From the NCBI GenBank assembly GCA_944319925.1, contig CALUFQ010000016.1, positions 1 through 56,030 of the forward strand: a stretch of DNA of 56,030 nt, given 5' to 3'. This document shows, piece after piece, positions 44,817-54,302 of the stretch. The notes below the pieces were generated by a model. The model had not been told where the DNA came from and did no database searches. It saw nothing but the letters and a program-made list of their open reading frames with translations. The DNA is from an uncultured Paraprevotella sp. GTDB lineage: Bacteria; Bacteroidota; Bacteroidia; Bacteroidales; Bacteroidaceae. Made by a program: the position numbers and the translations under genes. Within the stretch, counting starts at the first letter, position 1. Each line of letters starts with the position of its first letter.

Positions 44817-46310
44817 ATGAATATATTAAGTCTTTTCGTGTTGATTCCCGCGCTGATGCTGTTGGGGCTTTGGGCGGCCCGCAGCATAAACCAGGTGCGG
44901 GGCGTGATGGTGGCGGGCGCGTCGGCGTTGCTGGCACTGTCCGTGTGGCTCACGGTGGCCTACCTGCAGGCGCGGGGCGCGGGCGAGACGGCGGAGATGC
45001 TCTTCACCGACAGCGTGATGTGGTATGCGCCGTTGCACATCTGTTATTCCGTGGGCGTGGACGGCATCTCGGTGGTGATGCTGCTCCTGAGTGCCATCAT
45101 CGTGTTCACGGGCACTTTCGCCTCGTGGAAGCTGCAGCCGCTGACGAAGGAATACTTCCTGTGGTTCACGTTGCTGAGCACGGGCGTGTTCGGTTTCTTC
45201 ATTTCCACCGACCTGTTCACGATGTTCATGTTCTACGAAGTCGCGCTCATCCCGATGTATCTGCTCATCGGTGTGTGGGGCAGCGGGCGCAAGGAGTATG
45301 CCGCCATGAAGCTAACGTTGATGCTCATGGGTGGTTCGGCCTTCCTGCTTATCGGTATCTTGGGCATCTATTACGGTGCCGGGGCGCAGACGATGGACGT
45401 GGTGGAGCTGGCGCGGCTGCACAACATTCCGGAGAGCATGCAGCATGTGTTCTTCCCTGCGGTGTTCCTGGGCTTCGGTGTGCTGGGCGCGTTGTTCCCC
45501 TTCCACACATGGAGTCCCGACGGTCATGCTTCGGCGCCCACGGCGGTGTCGATGTTGCATGCCGGCGTGTTGATGAAGCTGGGAGGCTACGGCTGTTTCC
45601 GCGTGGCGATGTACCTGATGCCGGAAGGATTGGCCGCATGGGGCGATTTCTTCTTGGTGTTGACGACGATTTCCGTGGTCTATGGCGCATTCAGCGCGGT
45701 GGTGCAGACCGACCTGAAATACATTAACGCTTATTCTTCCGTGAGCCACTGCGGGCTGGTGCTCTTCGCCCTGCTGATGATGACGCGCACGAGTTGCACG
45801 GGTGCCATCCTGCAGATGTTGAGCCACGGCCTGATGACGGCACTCTTCTTTGCCCTTATCGGCATGATTTACGGGCGGACGCACACCCGTGATGTGCGGG
45901 AGCTGAGTGGGCTGATGAAAATCATGCCTTTCCTGGCCGTGGGTTATGTGGTGGCAGGCTTGGCCAACCTGGGATTGCCCGGCCTGAGCGGTTTCGTGGC
46001 CGAGATGACGGTCTTTGTCGGCTCGTTCGAGCATGCGGACGTGTTCCACCGCACCTGTACCATCATCGCCACGACGAGTATCGTCGTCACGGCGGTCTAT
46101 ATCCTGCGCGTAGTGGGCAAGATTCTTTTCGGCACGTGCCAAAACCCGGCGCACTTGAAGCTGACCGATGCCACGTGGGACGAACGCCTCGCCGTCATCT
46201 GCCTCATTGTTTGCGTGGCAGGTCTTGGCCTTGCCCCTTGGTGGGTGAGCGATGCCATCGGCGGGAGTGTGGAGCCGATAGTTTCCCATTTGCTTGTGTT
46301 GAATCCTTAA
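44817..46310 (+). CDS. nuoM: NADH-quinone oxidoreductase subunit M
   Basis: A 497-residue antiporter-like proton-pumping subunit. Recognisable helices include GVDGISVVMLLLSAII, FMFYEVALIPMYLLIGVWG (key Glu) and LHAGVLMKLGGYGCFRV with its lysine. It lacks the lateral helix extension of NuoL, which separates the two paralogues. It ends 12 nt before nuoN. Confidence 0.95.
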   Translation: MNILSLFVLIPALMLLGLWAARSINQVRGVMVAGASALLALSVWLTVAYLQARGAGETAEMLFTDSVMWYAPLHICYSVGVDGISVVMLLLSAIIVFTGTFASWKLQPLTKEYFLWFTLLSTGVFGFFISTDLFTMFMFYEVALIPMYLLIGVWGSGRKEYAAMKLTLMLMGGSAFLLIGILGIYYGAGAQTMDVVELARLHNIPESMQHVFFPAVFLGFGVLGALFPFHTWSPDGHASAPTAVSMLHAGVLMKLGGYGCFRVAMYLMPEGLAAWGDFFLVLTTISVVYGAFSAVVQTDLKYINAYSSVSHCGLVLFALLMMTRTSCTGAILQMLSHGLMTALFFALIGMIYGRTHTRDVRELSGLMKIMPFLAVGYVVAGLANLGLPGLSGFVAEMTVFVGSFEHADVFHRTCTIIATTSIVVTAVYILRVVGKILFGTCQNPAHLKLTDATWDERLAVICLIVCVAGLGLAPWWVSDAIGGSVEPIVSHLLVLNP

Positions 46311-46322
46311 TGCTTTGCTGAA

Positions 46323-47765
46323 ATGAATAATAGTAATTTATCTGCTATATTGTCGTTGCATGCCGAATTGTCGCTGGTGGTGGTGCTGGTGGTGGTGCTG
46401 TTGGCCGATTTGTTGCGCAAGCCAGATGCCGGCGGACGTTGGTTTCGTGTGATGGTATGCTTGTTGATGGGCGTCCAAGTGTTTCTTGACCTTACACCGG
46501 ATGCGCGTTCGCTTTTCGGCGGCATGTATGTGAACACTCCTTTCACCTCCGTGGTCAAGAGCATCCTCTCTGCCGGTACGCTGCTCGTCTTCCTGCAGTG
46601 CGGCGAATGGCTGGGAAGGCGCGACACGCGTTTCCGCCAAGGCGAGTTCTACGTGCTCACGCTCAGCACCCTGCTGGGCATGTTCTTCATGCTCTCTTCC
46701 GGGCATTTTCTGATGTTCTACATAGGGCTTGAGACGGCGAGCATCCCGATGGCCTGCGTGGTGGCGATGGACAAGTACCGCCACCACAGTGCGGAGGCCG
46801 GGGCGAAGTTCATCCTCTCGTCCATGTTCTCTTCCGCGTTGTTGCTCTACGGCCTTTCGCTGCTCTACGGCACGTGTGGCACGCTCTATTTCGCCGATGT
46901 GCCCGGCCTGTTGCAGGGCAGCCCGTTGCAGCAGCTGGCTCTCGTGCTCTTTATCGCCGGCATGGGCTTCAAGATGAGCCTCGTGCCTTTCCACCTGTGG
47001 ACGGCCGATGTCTATCAGGGTGCGCCCACGGGTGTGACGGCCTATTTGAGCGTCATTTCCAAGGGAGCCGCCGCCGTGGCCTTGGCCGTAGTGCTGCGTT
47101 TCGTATTCCCCTTGATGAAGGACGATTGGACGCTCACGATTGCCGTACTTTCGGTGGTGAGCATCACGGTGGCCAACCTCATGGCCATCCTGCAGGGCGA
47201 TATGAAGCGTTTCATGGCATTCAGCAGTATTTCGCAGGCAGGTTACATCGTGCTGGGAGCATTGGCAGGCACGGCACAAGGCATGGCCTCGATGGCCTAT
47301 TACATCGCCGTGTATGTGGTGGCCAACGTGGCGGTCTTCGCCGTCATCAGCACCATCGAACAACATACGGGCGGCTTGACTTCGCGTGACGACTACCGTG
47401 GCCTCTACCGCACCAACCCGCGCCTGACGCTCGTCATGACGCTGGCCCTCTTCTCGTTGGGTGGCATCCCGCCTTTCGCGGGCTTCTTCTCGAAGTTCTT
47501 CATCTTCGCCGCCGCTTTCGAGGAAGGCTGGTGGGTAGTGGTCTTCCTGGCCTTGCTGAACACCATCATTTCGCTCTACTACTACCTGCTTGTGGTGAAG
47601 GCCATGTACATTTCCGAGCCAGAGGATGGCCGGTGTGTCGTGGCGCCGATGCGCAGTGCGCCGGGTGTGCGCCTCTGTCTCGTGCTCTGCGTGGCGGGCA
47701 TTTGCGCCTTGGGTCTTTGCAGCGGTTTTTACGAAGGATTGGAGTATTGGGCTGAAGCACTCTGA
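46323..47765 (+). CDS. nuoN: NADH-quinone oxidoreductase subunit N
   Basis: A 480-residue third antiporter-like subunit and the last gene of the operon. Diagnostic stretches are FYIGLETASIPMACVVAMDK (key Glu), GMGFKMSLVPFHLWTADVYQ and GAPTGVTAYLSVISKGAAAV. The operon then ends in a hairpin terminator at 47796-47843. Confidence 0.94.
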   Translation: MNNSNLSAILSLHAELSLVVVLVVVLLADLLRKPDAGGRWFRVMVCLLMGVQVFLDLTPDARSLFGGMYVNTPFTSVVKSILSAGTLLVFLQCGEWLGRRDTRFRQGEFYVLTLSTLLGMFFMLSSGHFLMFYIGLETASIPMACVVAMDKYRHHSAEAGAKFILSSMFSSALLLYGLSLLYGTCGTLYFADVPGLLQGSPLQQLALVLFIAGMGFKMSLVPFHLWTADVYQGAPTGVTAYLSVISKGAAAVALAVVLRFVFPLMKDDWTLTIAVLSVVSITVANLMAILQGDMKRFMAFSSISQAGYIVLGALAGTAQGMASMAYYIAVYVVANVAVFAVISTIEQHTGGLTSRDDYRGLYRTNPRLTLVMTLALFSLGGIPPFAGFFSKFFIFAAAFEEGWWVVVFLALLNTIISLYYYLLVVKAMYISEPEDGRCVVAPMRSAPGVRLCLVLCVAGICALGLCSGFYEGLEYWAEAL

Positions 47766-47795
47766 CGTGTGAATATATACTTTCGTTTCTGAACG

Positions 47796-47843
47796 GGCAG
47801 GTCGTGTTTTCCGGGAACGGGGCGCGGCCTGCCTGCTTTTTTT
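47796..47843 (+). terminator. intrinsic terminator of the nuo operon
   Basis: GGCAGGTCG (47796-47804) pairs with CGGCCTGCC (47825-47833), with one wobble pair, and seven Ts follow at 47837-47843. It lies 31 nt past the nuoN stop. Confidence 0.75.
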
Positions 47844-48164
47844 CAGGATGTCATGAAATGTTTGTAAAAACGGAACAGTTCGCATTTTGGAGGATTTAAC
47901 ACTAATGGAAAAATGAATTGAGGCAATTGGATGGCGCAGAGTTTCTGTTTCTACAGGCCCTGAATGTCGGCAGTCAAAGCCGGCCGGAAAGAACTGTCCC
48001 ACCTCCCTGCAAGGCGGAGGAGTTTTCCTTCGGACGGACAAGCGGCGGGAAGCTATGCGTTTGACCCCAAACGAATATTCGTCAGTTGTTAAATCCCCAA
48101 GATTAGGAACAGTTCCCTTTTTTGCGCGTGGCGGCCGAGTTATGGTTCAGATATCGTTAAAATA
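47844..48164. other. intergenic region between nuoN and miaB, left part
   Basis: About 320 nt with no convincing gene. It holds several small inverted repeats, such as CCTCC/GGAGG around 48000-48020 and GGAAC-A-GTTCC near 48106-48116 followed by T-rich text, hinting at transcribed structure or a degraded repeat. Long minus-strand frames crossing it continue out of antisense nuoN and are not credible. Confidence 0.4.
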
Positions 48165-48241
48165 AAATGCAAGCGGGGTTTTCACAAATCCCGCCTGCAT
48201 TCACTAAACCTTAACTATGAAAAAATCTAATGTTTTATTTC
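48165..48241 (-). ncRNA. candidate small RNA (~75-80 nt)
   Basis: On the minus strand TTTG (48277-48274), exactly 19 nt and GAATTTTG (48254-48247) resemble a promoter with one mismatch in the -7 box. About 40 nt after the expected start, a hairpin follows: AATGCA.GCGGG with CCCGC.TGCATT at 48166-48201. The minus-strand text then runs TTTTATTTT. The result would be a short RNA ending in a terminator. It could equally be only a terminator or attenuator structure. No target is suggested. Confidence 0.35.
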
Positions 48242-48375
48242 GGGTGCAAAATTCGCATTTATTTGTGTTAAAACAAAGTGTTTACTTTGCTATTTTGTTG
48301 ATTTTTGACTTTTTTAAGGGTTGCGGTTCGAAATGGTGGATTTTTTTAGTTAAGAGCGACCAAATGGCAGTTTGA
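48217..48375 (+). CDS. possible small protein of 52 residues
   Basis: An ATG at 48217 follows CTAAACCTTAACT, the leader text often seen before Bacteroides genes, and opens MKKSNVLFRVQNSHLFVLKQ, then a hydrophobic stretch VYFAILLIFDFF. It stops at 48375. It could be a small membrane peptide or the fossil start of a longer gene. It overlaps the candidate small RNA on the other strand. Low confidence. Confidence 0.25.
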   Translation: MKKSNVLFRVQNSHLFVLKQSVYFAILLIFDFFKGCGSKWWIFLVKSDQMAV

Positions 48376-48456
48376 CAAGTATTTGCGTTTTATATGAATG
48401 TGGCATGAAAAAATGCTTTTCTTGGAAGAACAGACGGTAAATCGCGGGTTTTTGCC

Positions 48457-48464
48457 TAACTTTG
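48457..48464 (+). promoter_or_regulatory. -7 promoter box of miaB
   Basis: TAACTTTG followed by CA. Translation starts before 48470 are excluded, supporting ATG 48489. Confidence 0.6.
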
Positions 48465-48488
48465 CATCCTGAAATCAAAGGGGGAAGC

Positions 48489-49814
48489 ATGAAGAAGCTT
48501 TTTATCGAAACTTATGGATGCCAGATGAACGTAGCCGATAGCGAAGTCGTGGCTTCCGTCATGTGCATGGCCGGATATGAGACTTGCGAGAATCTGGAAG
48601 AGGCGGATGCCATTTTCCTGAACACTTGTTCCGTGAGGGACAATGCCGAACAAAAGATTATCAACCGCTTGGAAGCCTTGCATGCCTTGCGGCGGAAAGG
48701 TCATCGCCTGATTATTGGTGTGTTGGGGTGCATGGCCGAAAGAGTCAAGGAAGAATTGTTGGAAAAATACCATGCCGATTTGGTGGCGGGGCCGGATGCT
48801 TATTTGTCGCTTCCCGATTTGATTGCGCAAGTCGAACTTGGATACAAGGCCATCAATGTGGAGCTTTCTACTACGGAAACTTATAAGGACATTGTGCCCC
48901 AACGCGTGTGTGGGCCGCATATTTCAGGGTTTGTCACCATCATGCGGGGATGCAACAATTTTTGCCATTATTGCATTGTTCCTTATACGCGGGGACGTGA
49001 ACGTAGCCGCGACGTGGACAGCATCCTGAACGAAGTGGAAGACTTGTGGGTGCGTGGCTACAAGGAAGTGACTTTGCTGGGACAGAACGTGAATTCTTAC
49101 CGACATGAGGAGGCTGACGGAACTACCGTGACCTTCCCTGAGCTTTTGCGTAAGGTGGCGCACAAAGCTGTCGGAATGAGAGTGCGTTTCACAACTTCTC
49201 ATCCCAAGGACATGAGCGACGAGACGTTGCGCGTCATTGCCGAAGAACCCAATGTGTGCCGTCACATCCACTTGCCTGTGCAGAGCGGGAGCAACCGCAT
49301 ATTGGAGCTGATGAATCGCAGATATACTCGTGAGTGGTATCTTGACCGCGTGGCGGCCATTCGTCGCATCGTGCCGGATTGCGGATTATCCACAGATATT
49401 TTTTCGGGATATTGCACCGAAACGGAAGAAGATCATCAGGCATCTTTGTCGTTGATGCGTGAATGTGGTTACGACAGTGCTTTTATGTTCAAGTATTCCG
49501 AGCGTCCCGGCACATACGCGTCCCGGCGTTTGGCGGATGACGTGCCGGAAGAGGTGAAGGTGCGCCGTTTGAACGAGTTGATTGCCCTGCAAAACGAACT
49601 TTCGGCGGAGAGCAACCGTCGTTGCGAGGGTAGGACGTTCGAGGTCCTGGTAGAGGGAGTGAGCAAACGTTCGCGTGAGCAATTGTTCGGACGGACGGAA
49701 CAGAACAAAGTCGTGGTATTCGACCGTGGCAACCATCGTATCGGGGAATATGTGCGTGTGAAAATCACGGGTAGCTCTTCTGCCACGTTGAAAGGCGTGG
49801 CAGAAGAGAACTGA
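48489..49814 (+). CDS. miaB: tRNA-2-methylthio-N6-dimethylallyladenosine synthase MiaB
   Basis: It adds the methylthio group at A37 of tRNAs reading UNN codons. The 441 residues have the three expected parts. The N-terminal UPF0004 domain has cysteines in ETYGCQMN, LNTCSVRD and LGCMAE. The radical SAM domain has CNNFCHYCIVPY (CxxxCxxC). A C-terminal TRAM domain follows (about 375-441). The start at 48489 follows a GGGG-rich ribosome site. The substrate i6A is assigned from the MiaB rather than MtaB signature (GRERSRDVDSILNEV). Confidence 0.95.
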   Translation: MKKLFIETYGCQMNVADSEVVASVMCMAGYETCENLEEADAIFLNTCSVRDNAEQKIINRLEALHALRRKGHRLIIGVLGCMAERVKEELLEKYHADLVAGPDAYLSLPDLIAQVELGYKAINVELSTTETYKDIVPQRVCGPHISGFVTIMRGCNNFCHYCIVPYTRGRERSRDVDSILNEVEDLWVRGYKEVTLLGQNVNSYRHEEADGTTVTFPELLRKVAHKAVGMRVRFTTSHPKDMSDETLRVIAEEPNVCRHIHLPVQSGSNRILELMNRRYTREWYLDRVAAIRRIVPDCGLSTDIFSGYCTETEEDHQASLSLMRECGYDSAFMFKYSERPGTYASRRLADDVPEEVKVRRLNELIALQNELSAESNRRCEGRTFEVLVEGVSKRSREQLFGRTEQNKVVVFDRGNHRIGEYVRVKITGSSSATLKGVAEEN

Positions 49815-49863
49815 ATGAAAGTTAAATGCCGTTAAAACAGTCTGTTCTCCCCGTGTTTTGTTG

Positions 49864-49871
49864 TATTTTTG
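49864..49871 (+). promoter_or_regulatory. -7 promoter box of the ftsX operon
   Basis: TATTTTTG followed by TAAAC, 33 nt before the ATG at 49905. Confidence 0.5.
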
Positions 49872-49904
49872 TAAACTTTACAGGCTAAATGCCTGCCGGA
49901 AATC

Positions 49905-50771
49905 ATGGGAAGGAAGCGAAGGAAAGGATCTTTGGGGATGCAATGGTTCACGACGGGAGTCAGCACGACGTTGGTGTTGGTCCTGTTGGGTCTTGTGTGC
50001 TTCTTCGTTTTGTTCGCCCGCGGGTTGTCCGATTCGGTAAAAGAAAACCTCACGGTCACCGCGTTGCTGGTTGACGAAGCCGGCGGCGGGGAGATTGCCC
50101 GGTTGCGGGCGGAATGGAGCGGGAAGCCTTGTGTGTGCGGGATAGGCTACGTGTCGAAAGAGCAGGCTTTGCGCGAGGCGGCCGAGGCCATGGGGAGCGA
50201 CCCCTCCGAGTTCTTGGGGGCGAACCCGTTCCGCGCCTCGCTGGAGCTCCGCATGGATGCGGCATACGCCAACACGGACAGCCTGGTGCGGGTCGTGGAC
50301 GATTTGAAACGAAACCCTTTGGTGGAGGACGTGGTTTACGAAAAGGACTTGGTGGACGCGGTGAATGCGAACTTGCGCAACATAAGTTATGTCTTGCTGG
50401 CGTTGGCCGCCTTGCTGGTTTTGGTTTCTTTCGCGTTAATCGCGGGCACGGTGCGGCTGGGTGTTTACTCGGGGCGGTTGGTCATCCGCACGATGAAGCT
50501 GGCGGGGGCCGGCTGGGGATTCATCCGTCGCCCGTTCATGGCGCGTGGGTTCCGGTTGGGGCTCGTGTCCGGGGTGGCGGCCGACTGCCTGCTGGCCGCA
50601 GGGGCGTACGCGTTGTTGCGTTATGACCCTTCGCTCGCGGCATACATCAGGCCGGACATGTTGGCGGGGGTCGGCGCGGCGGTGCTTGTGGCGGGGTTGC
50701 TGCTCACGCTGGGTTGCACGTATTTTTGCGTGGGGAAATATTTGCGGATGAAGGCCGGCGACTTATATTAA
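49905..50771 (+). CDS. ftsX: cell-division permease FtsX
   Basis: The membrane partner of FtsE, which signals to peptidoglycan hydrolases at the septum. The 288 residues show one N-terminal membrane helix (VSTTLVLVLLGLVCFFVLF), a periplasmic loop (about 45-160, with YVSKEQALREAAEAMG and NPLVEDVVYEKDLV) and three C-terminal helices (VLLALAALLVLVSFALIAG onward). No ftsE lies next to it, as is usual in Bacteroidetes. It heads the ftsX-DUF3098-uppP-truB-queA-folK operon. Confidence 0.9.
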   Translation: MGRKRRKGSLGMQWFTTGVSTTLVLVLLGLVCFFVLFARGLSDSVKENLTVTALLVDEAGGGEIARLRAEWSGKPCVCGIGYVSKEQALREAAEAMGSDPSEFLGANPFRASLELRMDAAYANTDSLVRVVDDLKRNPLVEDVVYEKDLVDAVNANLRNISYVLLALAALLVLVSFALIAGTVRLGVYSGRLVIRTMKLAGAGWGFIRRPFMARGFRLGLVSGVAADCLLAAGAYALLRYDPSLAAYIRPDMLAGVGAAVLVAGLLLTLGCTYFCVGKYLRMKAGDLY

Positions 50772-50777
50772 GGTGAA

Positions 50778-51101
50778 ATGGAAAAAACAAAAATAGGTAT
50801 GGACAAGAAAAATTTTGCTTTCGACAAGATGAACTTCATCCTGCTGGCCGCAGGAATGGCCGTGGTGATTGTCGGGTTTATCCTGATGTCGGGTTCCGGC
50901 AGTTCGGAAACGGTGTTTAATCCTGATATTTTCAGTGTGCGGCGCATCAAGGTGGCTCCTGTGGTTTGCCTCGCGGGCTTCCTTTTCATCATTTATGCCA
51001 TTTTGCGTCGGCCTGTTTCTTCCGATGCGAAAGAGGACGGGAGACCGGCCGGGGCGGAAGGGGAAAAAGAGAATCCGGTTAATAACCTTTATCACGATTG
51101 A
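50778..51101 (+). CDS. DUF3098 membrane protein
   Basis: A 107-residue protein with two membrane helices ([20 protein letters not shown] and [20 protein letters not shown]) joined by the [15 protein letters not shown] loop, the DUF3098 signature. Its role is unknown, but it is a constant neighbour of FtsX and UppP in Bacteroidetes, which suggests an envelope function. It sits 6 nt after ftsX and 2 nt before uppP. An alternative start is Met8. Confidence 0.85.
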   Translation: MEKTKIGMDKKNFAFDKMNFILLAAGMAVVIVGFILMSGSGSSETVFNPDIFSVRRIKVAPVVCLAGFLFIIYAILRRPVSSDAKEDGRPAGAEGEKENPVNNLYHD

Positions 51102-51103
51102 GG

Positions 51104-51919
51104 ATGGACACATTGGACGCTTTATGGATGGGAATCCTGCAAGGGCTGACGGAGTATCTGCCCGTGAGCAGCAGCGGCCACTTGGCCATAGCTTCTCATT
51201 TTTTGGGAATTGAGGGGGAGGACAATCTGTCGTTTACCATTACGGTGCATATCGCCACGGTGTTCAGCACGTTGGTCATCCTTTGGAAAGAAATCGTGTG
51301 GATATTCAAGGGGCTGTTCGACTTCAAGACGCCGGGGATGAACGACAGCCAGCGTTATGCGCTGAACATCATCGTGAGCATGATTCCCGTGGGTGTCGTG
51401 GGCGTGTTTTTCCGCGACGAAGTGGAAGCCATCTTCGGAAGCGGGTTGCTGGTGGTGGGTGTGTGCCTGTTGCTGACGGCCTTGCTGCTGACATTTTCTT
51501 ACTATGCCCGCCCGCGGCAGAAGGCGGAAATCTCGCTCCGCGATGCCTTCATCATCGGCCTGTCGCAGGCACTTGCCGTGTTGCCGGGTTTGTCGCGTTC
51601 GGGAACGACCATCGCCACGGGGTTGCTTTTGGGCAACGACAAGGCGAAGTTGGCGCAGTTCTCGTTCCTGATGGTGATGCCTCCGATTTTGGGCGAGGCC
51701 GTTTTGGACATCATCAAGGGAATAACGCAGGGGGTGGAAGCCACGGCGGCATCTGGCATCGGTTTCTGGCCGTTGGCGGTCGGCTTCCTGGCAGCGTTCG
51801 TTTCGGGTTGCCTGGCTTGCAAGTGGATGATTAACATCGTCAAGAAAGGCAAGTTGATTTATTTCGCTATCTATTGCGCGATTGTGGGCTTGGCTCTCGT
51901 GATGGATAATCTGCTTTGA
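51104..51919 (+). CDS. uppP: undecaprenyl-diphosphatase UppP
   Basis: It dephosphorylates undecaprenyl diphosphate to recycle the lipid carrier for peptidoglycan and O-antigen, and confers bacitracin tolerance. The 271 residues contain both BacA motifs: [17 protein letters not shown] and the [20 protein letters not shown] stretch, which form the active site of the inverted-repeat fold. I start at 51104 because the codon at 51098 is TTG. It ends 26 nt before truB. Confidence 0.94.
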   Translation: MDTLDALWMGILQGLTEYLPVSSSGHLAIASHFLGIEGEDNLSFTITVHIATVFSTLVILWKEIVWIFKGLFDFKTPGMNDSQRYALNIIVSMIPVGVVGVFFRDEVEAIFGSGLLVVGVCLLLTALLLTFSYYARPRQKAEISLRDAFIIGLSQALAVLPGLSRSGTTIATGLLLGNDKAKLAQFSFLMVMPPILGEAVLDIIKGITQGVEATAASGIGFWPLAVGFLAAFVSGCLACKWMINIVKKGKLIYFAIYCAIVGLALVMDNLL

Positions 51920-51945
51920 TTTTGCCTCACAACATATTTTACCGG

Positions 51946-52653
51946 ATGAATTTCAAGGAAGGGGAAATTTTGGCGTTCGACAAGCCATACGGGTGGACTT
52001 CGTTCGGACTGGTGGCCAAGGTGCGTTGGCAATTGTGCCACAGGATGGGCGTGAAGAAGCTGAAAGTGGGGCATGCGGGCACGTTGGACCCGCTGGCCAC
52101 GGGGGTCTTGTTGGTGTGTACCGGAAAAGCCACGAAGCGCATCGGGGAACTCCAGGCGCATACAAAGGAGTATGTGGCCACGCTGAAGCTGGGGGAGACA
52201 ACTCCGTCGTTCGATTTGGAGAAGCCGGTGGATGCCGTCTATCCCACGGCGCATATCACCCGCGAGATGGTGGAGGAGGTGTTGGCGCGGTTCGTGGGTG
52301 TCATCGAACAAGTGCCCCCGGTCTTTTCTGCCTGCAAGGTGGACGGAAGCCGGGCCTATGACTTGGCCCGCAGGGGAGAGGAAGTGGAATTGAAGCCGAA
52401 GACGCTGGTCATCGAGGAAATGGAACTGCTGCGTTGCGATTTGCCCGAGATTGACATCCGCGTGGTGTGCAGCAAGGGCACTTACATCCGGGCTTTGGCG
52501 CGCGACATCGGGCTAGCGTTGCACAGCGGCGCACACCTGACTGCCTTGCGCCGCATTCGTGTCGGCGGCTGGCGGGTTGAGGACTGCCTGCGGCTCGAAG
52601 AGTTTCCCGAATGGCTGGAACGGCAGGTTATCGAAACGACAGGAAATGTTTAA
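51946..52653 (+). CDS. truB: tRNA pseudouridine-55 synthase TruB
   Basis: It makes pseudouridine 55 in the T-loop of most tRNAs. The 235-residue protein carries the catalytic motif GHAGTLDPLATGVL with Asp48, then the RGEEVELKPK and SKGTYIRALARDIG motifs. The start at 51946 (MNFKEGEIL) is preferred to an upstream TTG at 51916, which overlaps the uppP stop. It precedes queA, another tRNA modification gene. Confidence 0.94.
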   Translation: MNFKEGEILAFDKPYGWTSFGLVAKVRWQLCHRMGVKKLKVGHAGTLDPLATGVLLVCTGKATKRIGELQAHTKEYVATLKLGETTPSFDLEKPVDAVYPTAHITREMVEEVLARFVGVIEQVPPVFSACKVDGSRAYDLARRGEEVELKPKTLVIEEMELLRCDLPEIDIRVVCSKGTYIRALARDIGLALHSGAHLTALRRIRVGGWRVEDCLRLEEFPEWLERQVIETTGNV

Positions 52654-52677
52654 CCAACAATAAAAAGGCTATCTGAT

Positions 52678-53739
52678 ATGAAGTTGTCACAATTCAAATT
52701 CAAGTTACCCGAAGAACAGATTGCACAATACCCGGCACATAACCGGGATGAGTCCCGCCTGATGGTGCTGCACAAGAAGAGCGAGACCATTGAGCACCGG
52801 CAGTATTTCAAGGACATTATTGATTATTTCGATGACAAGGACGCGTTCATTTTCAATGATACCAAGGTGTTTCCGGCACGCCTTTACGGAAACAAGGAGA
52901 AGACGGGCGCGCGCATCGAGGTGTTCCTCCTCAGGGAACTGAACGAGGAATTGCGTCTGTGGGACGTGTTGGTGGATCCGGCGCGGAAGATACGCATCGG
53001 CAACAAGTTGTATTTCGGCGAGGACGATTCCATGGTGGCCGAAGTCATCGACAACACGACTTCGCGCGGCCGCACGTTGCGGTTCCTCTACGACGGGCCG
53101 CACGACGAGTTCAAGGCCGCCCTTTATGCCTTGGGCGAGGCCCCGTTGCCTAAACACATCGTGAAGCGTTCCGCCGAACCTGAAGACATGGAGCGTTTCC
53201 AGTGTATCTTCGCCAAGAACGAGGGTGCCGTGACAGCACCTTCCGCCGGGCTGCACTTCTCGCGCGAATTGATGAAACGTCTTGAAATCAAGGGAGTGGA
53301 CTTCGCTTTCGTCACCATGCATTGCGGGCTGGGCAATTTCCGTGACATCGATGTGGAGGATTTGACCAAGCACAAGATGGACAGCGAGGAGATGTTCGTG
53401 GAGGCCGATGCCTGCCGTGTCGTCAACACGGCGAAGGACAGCGGGCACCACGTCTGTGCCGTGGGCACCACCGTGCAACGCGTCATCGAGACGGCCGTGG
53501 GCACGGACGGGCATTTGAAGGAATTCACAGGATGGACCAACAAGTTCATCTTCCCGCCCTACGATTTCAGCGTGGCGGATTGCATGGTGGCCAACTTCTA
53601 CCTGCCTTACAGCACGATGCTCATGCTCACGGCGGCTTACGGCGGCTACGACTTTGTCATGAAGGCATACAAGGAAGCGTTGAAGGAAGGCTACCGCTTC
53701 GGCACTTACGGTGATGCCATGCTGATTATGAACGATTGA
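52678..53739 (+). CDS. queA: S-adenosylmethionine:tRNA ribosyltransferase-isomerase QueA
   Basis: It transfers the ribosyl part of SAM to preQ1 in tRNA to form epoxyqueuosine. The 353 residues are typical. Visible motifs are [20 protein letters not shown] (start), [36 protein letters not shown] and the C-terminal [18 protein letters not shown]. preQ1 synthesis genes are not in the window. It overlaps folK by one base. Confidence 0.95.
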   Translation: MKLSQFKFKLPEEQIAQYPAHNRDESRLMVLHKKSETIEHRQYFKDIIDYFDDKDAFIFNDTKVFPARLYGNKEKTGARIEVFLLRELNEELRLWDVLVDPARKIRIGNKLYFGEDDSMVAEVIDNTTSRGRTLRFLYDGPHDEFKAALYALGEAPLPKHIVKRSAEPEDMERFQCIFAKNEGAVTAPSAGLHFSRELMKRLEIKGVDFAFVTMHCGLGNFRDIDVEDLTKHKMDSEEMFVEADACRVVNTAKDSGHHVCAVGTTVQRVIETAVGTDGHLKEFTGWTNKFIFPPYDFSVADCMVANFYLPYSTMLMLTAAYGGYDFVMKAYKEALKEGYRFGTYGDAMLIMND

Positions 53740-54257
53740 TGGATTATTTATATTTGGGTTTGGGCAGTAACTTGGGCGACCGGGAGAAGCTGCTGCACCA
53801 AGCCATAGGCATGCTTACGGAGCGGATAGGCGGATTGGAACGCCTGTCCGCTTTTTATGAAACGAAACCGTGGGGCTTCTGTTCCCCGCATCCGTTTCTG
53901 AATGCCGTCGGGGTGTGGCGCACGGCGAAAAGTCCGGAGGAACTCCTGCGCGCCACGCAGGCCGTGGAACGCGAATTGGGACGCAGGCGGAAAAGCGTGG
54001 AGGGGCAATATGCCGACCGTCCCATCGACATTGACCTGCTGCTTTACGGCGGCCGGGTGATTGAAGCGGACTACGGTAGCCCGGAAGCCGGCAGCGGGAC
54101 TGTGCACTTGTCCCTTCCGCATCCTCTGATGCACCTGCGCCGCTTCGTGATGGAACCGCTTGCCGAGGTGGCGCCGGATGTGGTACACCCCGTGCTGAAA
54201 AGGACCTGCCGCGAAATCCTGCAGGAAATCACATGGCTTGCGGACAAAGAGAAATGA
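53739..54257 (+). CDS. folK: 2-amino-4-hydroxy-6-hydroxymethyldihydropteridine pyrophosphokinase
   Basis: It transfers pyrophosphate from ATP to 6-hydroxymethyl-7,8-dihydropterin in folate synthesis. The 172 residues show GLGSNLGDREKLL, FLNAVGVWRT and YADRPIDIDLLLYG, the three HPPK signatures including the metal-binding aspartates. The ATG at 53739 overlaps the queA TGA, so coupled translation is likely. It ends the operon and converges with the regulator gene 45 nt away. Confidence 0.93.
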   Translation: MDYLYLGLGSNLGDREKLLHQAIGMLTERIGGLERLSAFYETKPWGFCSPHPFLNAVGVWRTAKSPEELLRATQAVERELGRRRKSVEGQYADRPIDIDLLLYGGRVIEADYGSPEAGSGTVHLSLPHPLMHLRRFVMEPLAEVAPDVVHPVLKRTCREILQEITWLADKEK

Positions 54258-54302
54258 ACGGAAGCGGTTTCGGATTTTTGGGAACGGGCGATGGCATTTG
54301 CT

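Noticed and set aside
46338-48041. A 567-codon minus-strand frame and similar long frames antisense to the nuo genes
   Set aside because: They are shadows of GC-rich coding strands; their His/Arg/Gln-rich products match no family and every one is explained by the nuo subunit opposite.
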